Shown piece by piece: positions 20,777 through 32,800 of a stretch of DNA of 48,763 nucleotides. The position numbers and the translations under genes are program-made. Location: assembly GCA_004802725.1 (NCBI GenBank), contig SGPM01000210.1, forward strand, positions 1 through 48,763, read 5' to 3'. Within the stretch, counting starts at the first letter, position 1; every line of letters begins with the position of its first letter. The stretch is from Antrodiella citrinella (taxonomy: Eukaryota; Basidiomycota; Agaricomycetes; Polyporales; Steccherinaceae). The notes beneath the pieces are model-generated. The model was given only the letters and a program-made list of their open reading frames with translations, ran no database searches and had not been told where the DNA came from.

Positions 20777-21440
20777 GGCTGGTCACCGTTACTGATATCG
20801 AGGAGCAGACTGGAAGATTACGGCGCTTTGGTAGGTTTGGTAGGGATTGCAGATGTCGATGATGTCTTGGCATGGATCAACAAATACCGAACGATCATTC
20901 GCCACTGTAACTCCTGACGCCTATCTCGACGGGCGCCACAGACGTCACTGGCCAAGTTCAAGCTGTACTGCCTCTCTGATGACGAGAATGAGAGAATTTT
21001 TGTCTTGTTTAGGAACCTTGTCACCGCTCAATGTATATCGTCTGGCCAACGATTGCAGATAGTCACAACTAGCGCAACTTCAGATGAATACAACCCAGTG
21101 CATCATTATGTATCGCAATACAGTACGAGCAGCACGACATTTGACATAACAGGGAGACTATGCGACAAACAAAGATACGAGGACTAACTAAACAACAAGT
21201 GGAACACAGGATCGCCAGCAGATCCGGAAGTGGAAGTGAATGATAATCAGGACAACGTGAGACACCAGACTCTGTCGCACCGTGAGGAATTCCAGATTCC
21301 CCCAGTGCGCGGCGTCATCCTTTCGGTATGATACAGGAACGAAGGAGAGGCCGACCCGGGGTAAAAAGATTCCTCGCGGGTCAGCACCACGGGTATAGGT
21401 TTTCAGAGCATGTGGAGCATAGAGAGTGGAGGTCGTGGAC
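20777..21440. other. intergenic stretch, no gene seen
   Basis: 664 bp hold the promoter of the NUDCD1-like gene (left end) and the 3' UTR of the GH71 gene (right end). Only short open frames without recognisable domains occur. Confidence 0.55.
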
Positions 21441-23252
21441 CTATGAGGATGTAGAGTTGGCACCCTGGAACGCGACGAAGGCGTTGTAGTTATAGCTGGG
21501 AGGGTTCGGGTTGAACGTGTAACCATCCGGCTTGAGATCGATGATGGTTTGCCCATTGCGCACGACGGTGCCGTGCATGTAGCCGCCAGGCGTCAACTGG
21601 GTCGACAGCTTGTTCGCGCCGGCCTGGACATTGAAGCTCTGGGTCACCCCGTCAGCGGTGGACAGGGTAACAGTAGCCGGCGCGGTGGCAAAGTATACAG
21701 CCCAAAGTGTATCTTGGAACTGAATATGCAGGCAGTCAGCCACCCAACACGTACTGGATCGCTTTCTACGACTCACCATCTCGAAGTTGGTAGGCTTGCC
21801 AACGCCATCGGCAGAGTTGGCATCCTTGGGGTGCGGCCGAGCCCACATGTAAAGTTTGTCTTCAGTGATCTCGGGGTAGTTTCCGGTCTTGTAAGCAGTC
21901 GCATAGTAGTTAGTCATATCAAGCCATCCTACGTCCGCTGTCAGGAACATGTTCACGACATATAGTGGCGTCGGAAACTTACCGTCGTGTGCGAATCCGT
22001 CAACCCAGGCCTGAGAGTTAGGCTGGTCGCCCTTAACAGGTGCAATGTAGTGGGATTCACCGTAGTCGTTCCAAGTGTTGATCTCAACGAGGTCGAACTT
22101 GTCGCGGTTGGCAATGATGGTGTCCCAGCGGGTGGCGTAAAGCTGATCATCGGAGTAGTACACCCACTAGAAAGACCAGAGTAAATACGAGGACAGATTT
22201 CGGCGACAGAGCACGACTTACGTTCTTGTTGTACGTGTCAGGGCCATAGTGGGTGAAGAACCACGGGGATACACTGGTCATGTACGCCTTCGCGCCTTGA
22301 GCATTGACACTGCTCAATCCATTGATGTACTGCGTATCACTGTCGATCGAGGTAACCTGTGAAACGAGAGCGTTGCTCGCGGCACTGGCGGCACTAGACA
22401 CCAGTCCAGTAAGCTTCAAGCCAGTGGAGCCCAGTAGCGACTGGACCAAAGACGTGGTAAGCTGGATGGGCCATCCGGCGTTCCACTGAAAATATTGTCA
22501 GACATCATTCTTCATTAAGACATCGGAGCGACTGACGTTGTAAATACCATCGATAGAATACTGGTTGAAAGTCGACGGGTCAACGAAAAACGCAGGCACG
22601 AAGTAGACGTTGCCTCCCAATGCGTCGACAAACTGAGATTTCCACCCCTGGGCAGCGGAACCTTGACCAAAGCTACAACTTTCACCCGAGAATGTCGACG
22701 CCAGAGGACGCCCATCATATTTGAACTGGTTCGGGTGACCGGAGTACTGGTTCACGTAGTTGACCAAGGTTTGGGCATTATCAGCAGAGCCACAGGGGAA
22801 GACACTAGAGTGAGATTGCATAAGAGAAATATCATGATTGTCGGACGGATAAAGACGTACGACATGTCGAAAGAAGGGAACAGTTGGAAACCGGTGCCAG
22901 AGTTGGCCGCAGCCTGGTAACTGTATAGGGAGGTACGTGAGCGAGTGTGGTTAAAGTAGTCAGGAGACGCGTACAAGCTATCGAGATGATCGGGCTGCCA
23001 ATCATCAGTGCCCATATTGACCGCAAACGCATCTATGCCGCTTGCATGGGCAAGTTCGATGTCGTCCTGGAAATCCTGGGTTGTGTACGGGTATGCATTG
23101 CCCATCATGAAGTGGGCGAATACAGCTTTAGGAGTGCCATCGCGCTTGACGGCTTTGTGTTTGTGCGCAAAGGGAGAATGGGGTTTGGAGGGGAGAGCAG
23201 CTGAGAGCGAGGCGCATAGGCCGAGGGTTGCAGCGAGAGCGAATGAACGCAT
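21441..23252 (-). CDS. secreted glycoside hydrolase family 71, alpha-1,3-glucanase (mutanase)
   Basis: Six exons on the minus strand, 23252-22861, 22804-22537, 22485-22222, 22166-21983, 21928-21777 and 21719-21441, give 512 aa. GH71 enzymes cleave alpha-1,3-glucan of fungal walls by inversion, for wall remodelling, spore release or mycoparasitism. A signal peptide (MRSFALAATLGLCASLSAAL) is followed by a Kex2-like KR site near residue 36. The catalytic domain starts KAVFAHFMMGNAYPYT and continues with DDIELAHASGIDAFAVNMG, LFPSFDMS, STFSGE, YFVPAFFVD, GIYNWNAGWP and VEINTWNDYGESHYI, all typical of the family. The C-terminal part (NYNAFVAFQG) is a beta-rich extension without a separate binding module or GPI signal. 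Nothing in the coding frame is broken. Confidence 0.93.
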
Positions 23253-24011
23253 ATCAGAATCGTGAAAGAGAGCGTCGGGGTGTAATGAATGTGGGGGATG
23301 TCGTGAAGATCAGCTCAAGGGCGACCGAACGTAGCACGGGGGAAGTCCTAGAGTTGAACATGCCGTCGGAGGAGGAGGTTATATAGTCAACCGTGGACAA
23401 TACACCTCGCGTGCGCATTGCCGGGGAACGGCCCTTATCAGGCCCTGATTTGCTAAACAAGACACATGAAATCTCAAAAGTTTGCGACAGTTTGATACGA
23501 CCGACAGGCACTTACCTCCGCGTCATGCTGAAATAACAACCACCCTGCTCATTCCCATGGTAACCATCGGGCAAGTACATCCGTCTGCAGTGTGTGTTGA
23601 ACAACAAAGACAAGATATATTCGACGTTGGGCGCAGTGTTTGTACGACCAAAGGACAATGGCAGCACAGAACAATAACGGGCGCGTACTTCATAGCCGTC
23701 ACGCCGGCTGTTACATGCTGTCACGGACGCGTCGGACCGCGAGCTCTCAACTTCTCAACGTCAACCTCCATTTCTCCTTTTCGCGTTCATCGACTCGCGT
23801 AAGGATCGGCGAATGACCGCCTCACGTCGCCATAAACATCCTGGCAATTTTGGCAGCATCGAGTGCCAACATATGAATCATGCGCTCGTTGTAGAAAATG
23901 TCAGATTGGGCTTGTCATGCCGCTGACGTGTGCGCGACGCGTGGTTAGTACGCGTGTGCGCTTCAGATTGCTACCGCAGGTCCGCAACTACAACTTGAAC
24001 TTGTATCCAAC
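23253..24011. other. divergent promoter region of the GH71 and RING genes
   Basis: 759 bp with no coding segment that I can support. It holds a TATA box for the GH71 gene near its left end and a leader of uncertain length for the RING gene at its right end. Confidence 0.5.
23379..23385 (-). promoter_or_regulatory. TATA box of the GH71 gene
   Basis: TATATAA on the minus strand, about 127 bp upstream of the ATG at 23252. Confidence 0.45.
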
Positions 24012-24943
24012 ATGTCCGAGACCAATCGACCTCGTTCAAATAGCATGACGAACGCGTTTCGGTTGAGACGAGAGTTCAATGCAGTCCCCAGAGAAGACGA
24101 TCCCATTCTCGCGTTTGCCGCTGCAACACAAGCAGCTCACAAGTACGTATACTGACACCGCGTCGTGTCCTAAACTGACAAGTTCGTTCAACAGTAGGAA
24201 CTCAGATTTCATATCTATGTTGCCGAGGCTGACAGAGAAGGATATCACCACCCTGCATCTCGCAGGTATGTAGATGCAACGAATGCTGCTATCCGTAAGC
24301 TGAGACTTGATTGCGACTCCGTAGATTCGTCTTGCCCAATATGCATCGTTCCATTCTTGGCCATCTTGTCTGAAGAAGAGATGGCCACTGTCATGGACTC
24401 ACCAGCATATGCAGCAGAAGATTTGGGCGTGACCAAGCTGGACCAGACGTGCAACCATGTGTTCTGCCGCAAAGAGTTGAGTTACCGTTGTAGATATTGA
24501 AACAGTCTCCCTGACCTTTGGCTCTGCTTCTTCATCTATGTTCAGTATCCAGAACTGGCTTCTGGCTGGTGTGAGTGATGAATAATTTTACAATCAACCA
24601 TTGTAACATGACTGACCGCTTTACTTATAAGCATAACTCATGCCCAACATGCCGACGGCCCTTAATACCACAAATGCCGGATATTGCAGATGCTCCCACT
24701 CGACTTGGAGATCTGTTGCAAGCCACTCAAGCATCGATGCGAGATATCGAGTCCCTGCAGGAGCACATGCAGGGCATGACTGCGCGACTGGATCATCTCA
24801 ATGATCTGACTGAAATCACTAGCGGGACCCTCCGGTCGTTGCTCACTCGACAGGCGCAGAGCGAACCAGATCCAGAACATCCTCAGGATGACTCGGATGA
24901 TTACGATGACGATAGGTCTCATCTTTCAGGAATGTACTCTTGA
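24012..24943 (+). CDS. RING-finger protein, probable E3 ubiquitin ligase
   Basis: Five exons, 24012-24142, 24195-24265, 24325-24475, 24546-24570 and 24632-24943, sum to 690 nt (229 aa). The RING starts CPIC (near residue 70), continues CNHVFCRKDIQNWL and ends CPTCRR. About 36 residues separate the first two cysteine pairs, a long insert seen in several fungal RING proteins. Exon 4 is only 25 nt but supplies IQNWLLAG between the second and last metal-binding pairs. The C-terminus predicts a coiled coil (LLQATQASMRDIESLQEHM) and then an acidic Asp-rich end. No transmembrane segment is seen, so it is probably a soluble E3 or E3-complex subunit. The substrate is unknown. Confidence 0.85.
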
Positions 24944-25272
24944 ACTTCGCTTTTGGAACTCGGACAGGGTTGTGTTTTCGGTGGATCCAGACGTGTAGCT
25001 CTGTCAGGTTGTATGCTAGTTGGGTATTTTCTCGCCATTTTGCTATGTATGTTGATGACGACCGATGTGCGATGTGAGCATACTTTCAACCATCTGAGCA
25101 CGCAGATTGCGGCAGCGTTCAATCTTAATCTTATCCTTTTGAGACATCTGATATCTGAGATCTCGATCTCTTCAAATCTTCTGAAGAATCTGTACCAAGG
25201 TGCTACCCGGGCCCAAATTTCTCACTTTCCTCTGGTATCCCCTTCGTCTACCGCAGGGCCCTGTAGCTCAGA
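24944..25272. other. intergenic stretch, no gene seen
   Basis: 329 bp between two genes on the plus strand. It holds the 3' UTR of the RING gene and the promoter of the helicase gene. No coding segment is supported. Confidence 0.55.
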
Positions 25273-28200
25273 ATGAACCGACCGGAGAGATATAATGCAA
25301 AGGCTAGGGGCAATGTTGCCGGTGCGAGCGCTCACAAAAAAAGGAAGCGGGTCAAGAAGAACACGGGGGACGAGCACGAACCTCTTCCTGAGACAACAAC
25401 TGCAGACTCAAATGCTGAAATCATTGTTCCGAAGTCTGAGGACGCAAAGGAGCAGGACAGAAGGGAGAGGCTGAGACAAGAGGTACGTCATACGGTTACT
25501 TCTGCACTGCTCAGTCTCACTCACCATTCCGTATGCGAATAGTTGTTGGCGCATGCCAACTCTAAAGTCAGCCAGAAGAAGAAGAAACGTTTGGAGAAGT
25601 ATATCGTTAGTCGCAGATTGAATACTTTATAACCACGACACTGAGTGATGCCTTGCAGGACAAAAAACTTAAGTCGGAGGGACGCGTTGTTCTGTTCGAC
25701 AAGCTCTCGTGAGTTCAATGTACTCTCACCGCCTTTTCACACTCACATGTTCGATGAAGCAAGAGTCAAGCCGAGTTGCCCAATACGCTGGGCTTACAGT
25801 CATCATCTACGCTGGGAACGGGTGCGGCCATCACTCATCTCGAACGAATAGAACGCGACGAGCACAAAGCGACCAGGCGAGCCTTCGACGGCTCATCCCA
25901 GAAAAAGAAAGGAAAGAAGCAACGTAACCGTTTTTCTGGACACGTAGCTCCCTCAGGAGTGACGGACGAAAGTGACGTCGAGGACTCCGACGCTGAAATG
26001 CTATCTGCAGATGAAGAGGAAGGAAAATCAAGGTCCAATCCAGTCGTGATTGTTGATTCAGGGTTTTCTACTGCTCCTGCTGCTTCCGTCCCTTCTATCA
26101 ACCAGATACCAGAAGTCGGCAGTGCTCTCCAACGCAATCCTGATGGATCGGTCATGGCGCCACGCATCTCTGCGCGGAAAACTAAGGTGGGGATGGCGGT
26201 GCCATGTCAGACAGCAAATTTTCTAATTTTGACTTGTAGACAAGCTTTGCCTCATGGAGTCGCGGACAGAAACACGTCGTGCAGGACCCGGATAGCGATA
26301 CATCCTTCGACAGCTCAGATTCTGCGTATGACTCGAGTAGCGATCATGAAACAGACTCACAGGAAGATGACGCAAACCCTGGGGCCCGTTCGATTCAGGA
26401 TGCTGAAGACGGAAATGATGAGTCGGAAGATGATGCCTCAGAGGAGGACGAAGAGGTATCTCCTGAACCAGCATCGGCGAAGCGGAAGCGAACAGGATTC
26501 AAAGCATGGGCTACGCAACAACTCAGCGCAGCCAAAGGATATGTTGCTCCTGCTGTTGATCCTGAAGAATCGACGGCGCAGATGGAAGAACAGGCTCCAC
26601 CTCCGCCGAAAAAACGCAGAACTGATGCGGGCATGGCGGGAGAAATGCGAGGTCCTCTTGGAGAAGATCTCGTACTTCCGAAAACAGCGTTCTCTGCACA
26701 AATGCAGGCGTTGATACGAAGGGGCGACAACAAGACCTCTCCGAGGAAAGTGGTTTTGGTGACACGTCCGCCAGAGGTGGAAGAGGCGCGGCTGCTGCTA
26801 CCTATCGTTGCGGAAGAGCAGCCGATCATGGAAGCTATTCTGCTGAACAATGTCGTGATCATTTGTGGTGAGACTGGTAGCGGAAAGACGACACAAGTGC
26901 CTCAGTTTCTTTACGAAGCCGGCTTTGGACTGCCTGACGGCGGTGAGTCAACTGCAGCAATAGGCACCTCTCTATCTCTAATCATATGTACCTTTGCAGA
27001 CAACCCTGGTATGATTGGTGTCACTCAACCGCGACGTGTTGCGGCCATGGCCATGGCCTCCCGTGTTGCTCATGAGTTGACACTCAGTTCATCCAAAGTG
27101 TCATACCAGATTCGATACGATGCTACTGTGTCTCCCAACACCTCAATCAAGTTCATGACCGATGGTGTCCTTTTGCGCGAGCTTGCCACGGACTTCCTTC
27201 TCAGGAAGTACTCTGTCATAATCATTGACGAGGCACACGAGAGAAGTATGAACACGGATATCTTGATCGGCGTTCTGAGCAGAGTCATCAAGCTCCGAGA
27301 GAATATGTGGCTACAGAAGCAGGATAATACCAAAGTGCGTACCTTTCTTAGAGAAACGCACGCCTTCTAATAGTTTGAGTAGCCTCTGCGACTCGTCATC
27401 ATGTCCGCAACACTTCGTGTCTCGGACTTCGCGGAGAACAAGACTCTCTTCCCGAGTCCACCACCTATCATCAATGTTGCGGCTCGGCAGCATCCGGTCA
27501 CCGTTCATTTCAGTAGACGGACTCAGACGGACTATGTCTCGGAAGTCATAAGCAAAGCGAGCAAAATTCACTCTCGACTACCTCCCGGTGGTGTCCTGAT
27601 TTTCCTCACTGGTCAAAACGAGATCACGGGAGTGTGTCGTAAACTTGAAGCAAAATACGGGGCCAAAGCATTGGAGGCCAAGAGGAAACGCCGGAACCCA
27701 GCTGCAGCGCAGAACACTCCTGGCGACACCGCTGTGGAGCCCATGGTATTGCCTAAGAATGGTGCGAATTTTGATCTCCTCTGTTACGCGCAACAGCCTG
27801 ACAATACGCCTCGATAGTTGATATGGAAGCAGAGGATATCGATCTTGGTATTTCTGAGCAGGACATAGCGTTCGATGTTGACGGTGACCTGGAACAGGCA
27901 ATTGAAGATGAAGAGGCCTTAGATAGTGACGTGGACGAAGACAACGAAGCTCTCGGAATAGACACTGAAGAAACTGACTGTACGTGACAGCTATCACTGT
28001 GCGGACTAATGCTGACCTCATCTCATAGCTCCCATGCATATTGTGCCATTATACGCACTTCTTCCCAGCGAGAAGCAAATGCGCGTCTTTCAACCACCTC
28101 CGCCAGGTCACAGGCTCGTCGTTGTAGCAACTAACGTCGCAGAAACGTCGCTCACCATCCCTGGCATCCGGTATGTGGTGGACTGTGGGCGGGCTAAGGA

Positions 28201-29714
28201 GGTGAGTTCCCGATCATCTCATTTTGTACAATCTCTGACTTGCAGTAGAGACGCTACGACGCAACCAACGGAATCCAAACATTCCAAGTCGGATGGGTTT
28301 CCAAAGCTTCGTCCGCACAACGCGCAGGTCGTGCAGGTCGTACAGGTCCTGGACACTGTTATCGTTTGTATTCCTCGGCGTTATTCGAGAACTACTTCGA
28401 GCCGTTCTCACAGCCCGAGATCGCGCGGATGCCTATTGAAGGCGTGGTTCTGCAGATGAAGAGCATGCACATCGACTCGGTTATCAACTTCCCATTCCCT
28501 ACTCCACCAGACAGGATACACCTCCGTAGGGCTGAAACCGTCCTTACCCATCTAGGCGCTTTGAATGTCTTCGCTGGCAAGAACCTAGGCGATGGAGAGA
28601 TAACTGAAGTGGGGAAGGCCATGTCTCTGTTCCCGTTGTCTCCGCGTTACGGTAGGATGCTCGTCAGCGGCCGTCAACATGGTTGCATGCCGTACTTAGT
28701 CACGGTGGTTGCGGCCTTGTCTGTCGGTGATCCTTTCCTGCGAGAGGAGGCCATTGAAGTAGACGCTTCTGATAAAGAGGATGAAGAGGATGAAGCGATA
28801 GCTCACTTGACGAATGACGCTATGAGGGCGAAGGAGGCTCGCAAAATTCGTCGAAGAACGTTCTTTCAGAATCAAGAGGTGAGTATGAGCGCACTTGAGT
28901 GCTATGATGACTTATGGCGATAAACAGCTTCATTCATTACTGGGAAATCACAGCAGCGATGTTTTCCGCACCCTATCAGTCGTCGGTGCATATGAGTATG
29001 CGGGAGGTGGTCACAAATTCTGTGAAGAACACTTCGTGCGACCTAAGGTATGTGTTATCGATATATCTTAAACCCATGCTCACTGTTAAATGATAGGCCA
29101 TGGAGGAGATCCACAAACTACGTTCTCAAATTAACAACATCGTGCAGTCTAATTTCCCAGATGTGGACATGGGCTTTGTCGCGAATCTCAAACCACCCAG
29201 TGGCATGCAGGTACATGAATATCTCGTAAATGGATTGCAGTAGCTAAAAGACTGCATCCAGCTCAAAGTGCTCAGACAACTTCTCACTGCCGGATTCATC
29301 GATCAAGTCGCAGGAAGGAAAGATCGAGTCCTCAAGGACGGTACAGGAGGTCAGCAGTATACAACCTCACGAGGCGTGGCGTATCAAGCCATGGGGATCA
29401 CAGAGGATGTCTTCATCCATCCCTCGTCTGTCTTATTCAACATGCCTCCGCCGGATTTCGTCATCTTTGCAGAGACAGTGCGGACAACCAGGGTATGGAT
29501 GAAAGGTTGGTTATCTCATTTGTCTGACAAATACCTTGTATTGACTAGTTGCGTAGGAATTACTGTGATCAATGCTGCTTGGCTGCCCAGCCTTGGGAAG
29601 TCGATGTGCACGTACTCAAAACCTGTCAAAAATAAGGATGGCCAATCGATGGTCATACCGCGGTATGGACCCAATGGATGGGACTTACCTGCGATCAAGG
29701 AGCCTGCGTCGTGA
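25273..29714 (+). CDS. ECM16: DEAH-box RNA helicase DHX37/Dhr1 (Ecm16), 40S ribosome biogenesis
   Basis: Fourteen exons sum to 3768 nt (1255 aa): 25273-25482, 25543-25605, 25659-25708, 25760-26186, 26240-26942, 27000-27334, 27383-27761, 27818-27979, 28029-28201, 28249-28878, 28928-29047, 29097-29210, 29262-29505 and 29557-29714. The length is close to yeast Dhr1. Dhr1 releases U3 snoRNA from pre-18S rRNA in the nucleolus. Motifs are Walker [21 protein letters not shown] (about residue 461), [15 protein letters not shown] (about 561), the MSATL motif, [29 protein letters not shown], and [17 protein letters not shown] (about 858). The HA2/OB region follows. The N-terminal 250 residues are basic (HKKRKRVKK) with acidic Asp/Ser tracts, and [20 protein letters not shown] is a family-specific stretch. 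The acceptor of exon 4 (GAAG) is less usual but keeps the conserved frame. Confidence 0.94.
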
Positions 29715-29879
29715 AACCGTAAAATGTGCCAGATCATAGTCTACTCTACGTGATGGATTACTACAGTGTAGTTTGTGGTATAATGTGTTGGTTGGATAAG
29801 TTATGTTGAAAGGTCCGATATGTGGCAAGATAAGCAAGGGAAAAGTTGTGACAAGTGATGGATGCATGAGTCGTGAATG

Positions 29880-32800
29880 CTATCGCTGTTGTTCATGCCC
29901 AAAATGAGTGTCGGTAAACGAAATGATGTTGAGTGCGACTTACTTTCTTTGGGATGAACAGACTGGGTGCGGCTGGTTTCGGACGCTTGATTCTGGGTTT
30001 TTGCTGAGATTTCTCGCGAGCATGATTTCCAGACCCTATTGCAGGCTCTTCTGTATCGTCCTCGTCCTGCCGCCTCTTCTGTGGGACAACGGGAGCGGCA
30101 GGAGCGGCTACAGGGCTTTCCCGATTGCTGTCGTCCTCAATCGCCTTGCCCTTGCCCTTAGTGGAAGCTAGAGGCGTAGGACGGTTTGCTGCGAGTTCTT
30201 GGGGAGTCAATAGACCCGGAGGAGGAATGTGCGCTGGTTGTGTCGCAGCTTTTGATGCAGGTTTTGACAACCTGTCGATACTGCTCGAACTAGGCACTGG
30301 GTCCCTCGCAGAGGTAAAATAGGACATATCGGTCTACGAAATGCAGATGAGTCAAGACAACAAATGCAAATCAAGACGACTCACATCGACCAAACAAGAA
30401 CGTTCTCGCGCGTCGACTACGATGTTGCGCCAGGTTGCATCACTTCTCTCCAGGGTAGCAGCATGCCCTAGAACGAATAGCGATGACTTTGCACGAGTCA
30501 GTGCGACGTTCATTCGTCGAATATCTTGTGAAGTGATGAGTAGTGAATACCATGCAATTCCATCCTGGAGGACTTACCGGACAAGAAACCGACATTCTGC
30601 AACCCTGGACCCGCACGAACACATGACAGAATGATGATCTCCTTTTCTTGACCCTGGAAGCCATCAACTGTATTGAAATCGACCGTGCTGAGAATCTCGG
30701 ATCCGAATCTCTGCTCGAATGTTCTTCGTAGCTCTCCGATTTGTGCCCGGTACATCGTTACGACGCCAACCTTATATTCGAAATCGTAAGACGAGAACTC
30801 TTGTTTGAGTCTTTGATATAACGCGGCAGCTATCTGCGATTCCACGCGGTTGACCAGAGAGTGATGTGAACCCGCTTGTTCCTGTCCACGATTGACGTTG
30901 TAGAAGCGATAAGTTCCAAAACGAGTGTTTGAGTGCCAAGGGCGTTGTGTCTTCGAAGCCATGTCCGGGCCATCCAGAAGTCTGCTGCTGTAAAATAGAC
31001 TGCTGGGTAGTCTACTGATGTCTGGGTGCATACGATATTGAATGCTGATGCGATATCACAAGTCAGTTGATTGGTGGTATGATTACATAGATGAAATATA
31101 CCTGAGAAGGTGGACAGCGTCAGGCCTGCGCTTCTGCAGTCGCACAAAGAGCGACTGGTTGTAGAGGAACTTGGAAGCCTGCGGAACAAAATGTAAATCA
31201 GCTTCAATATGAGTGTAGTTTGCGTACCTCCTGCGATATGACCGTTGGTGGCAGTTGTTGAGGGTCTGTCCAATGTCAATCTGGGTGACGACTGTGATGC
31301 ACCGCAACTCTTACCTCCTACCATAACGCACCGGTTGCAGCGATACTTCAACGGGATCAACGAGCTGAGCTCGATGGATTGCGCTGCCTCATCTATCACG
31401 ACCATCTCGAAGTCGAATGCCTCAAGAAGCTCGTGACCAGCACCAGCCAGTGTCGAACAAATCACATCCGCTTCCTGCATGACATCATATCGACAACGTC
31501 TCGAGATAGCATCCAAAGTGCGCCCGTCAGACTTCTGCTTGTCTCTCAGTTTATCGAGCTGATGCGTCAAGGTCAGCCGTTGCTTGTTGAGGGTTTTGAT
31601 CTCTTCCTCGAGGGCGGACGTTTTGACAGAATTGTCATGAGTGTTGGCGATTTCTTCTAACTTGAAACCTCTTCGCTCTCGTACGGACTCTAGCTGAGAG
31701 CGCAGCGAAGCTATTTCGCTCCTTGCATCCTTGATGACCGTGTTGGGATCCGAGTTGAGCTTTTGATCGACCAAAGCGTCCAAGGAAACGTCCTTGATGG
31801 AGGCGTGCATGCTTTTAACGGCCCCAACTCGAACAACCTTGAGTGTTGCGTCCTTGTGTCCGGCACCAGAAACGCCTTCCTTGAGACGGAAAGTGATCTC
31901 GTCTATGGCGGCATTACTGGGTGCACATAGAAGAATCTTCTTGGGAGGTTCTCTGTCTCCCGGCCCAGATGCGCGTCCGACATGGATAGCAGTCGCTGGC
32001 TTCGGACGTCGTGTCAAGAACAGTTGCACAAGACCGCAGATCGTCGACGTTTTGCCAGTACCTGGCGGTCTGTTACTTAGATAAGCCTCGTAACGTCTGA
32101 GATCAATGTACCTCACGTACCCTTGAATTAGAGAAAACCCATCCGTGACCATAGAACTCAAGATGGCTTTGGCTTGGGGTTCGTTGAGCTTGTAGAGAGA
32201 CATGGTCTGACGCAGCTCTTCTGGACTAACGGAGGTTTTCTTCCTGAGGTCCGGTCGCAGAATTGTGTCAAAGAGGTCATAGTAAGGAAGACCCATGAGT
32301 GCAGCATATTCTCGGTGCAGAGTAGTCAAACTGCCAAATAGATGAGTTTCACGCCGAATCAGCGCGTTGAGCGTCCTACCTGAAGACCTTAGCGAGTCGC
32401 CAAGTTGTGTTGATCTGAGGCCCAGCATCTTGAGCTTTCAGCAGAAATCGGACGGAAAACTGTATGCCATTCATCTGAGCCTTATAGCTTTGCACCTTGC
32501 CGAGATAGGGCTTTGGGGATCCTGTGCATGTGAGCACCACGATATCGGCATCTGTAAGATACCAGTCGGACTTGACGGATGTCGAGATAGTACCCTCCAT
32601 GTCTGTCCAATCATCGGCGTACTGACGACTCACTACCACGCATTCGTAGTTGTCCTGCGGCTCGTCTTTGGACTGCTGTATCTGTGCCCAGCATTCCGAC
32701 AATAGAAGAGGCTCGAATATGCGACGATAGTGATTGATATCGGCGAAGGTGTCGGGGACGTGCTGTAGACGCAGGTCTTCGTCTGGCGGGGAGGGTCCTG

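Noticed and set aside
20777..21187. Several 60-80 codon frames between the NUDCD1-like and GH71 genes
   Set aside because: Short, overlapping in different frames, without domains or splice-supported extension.
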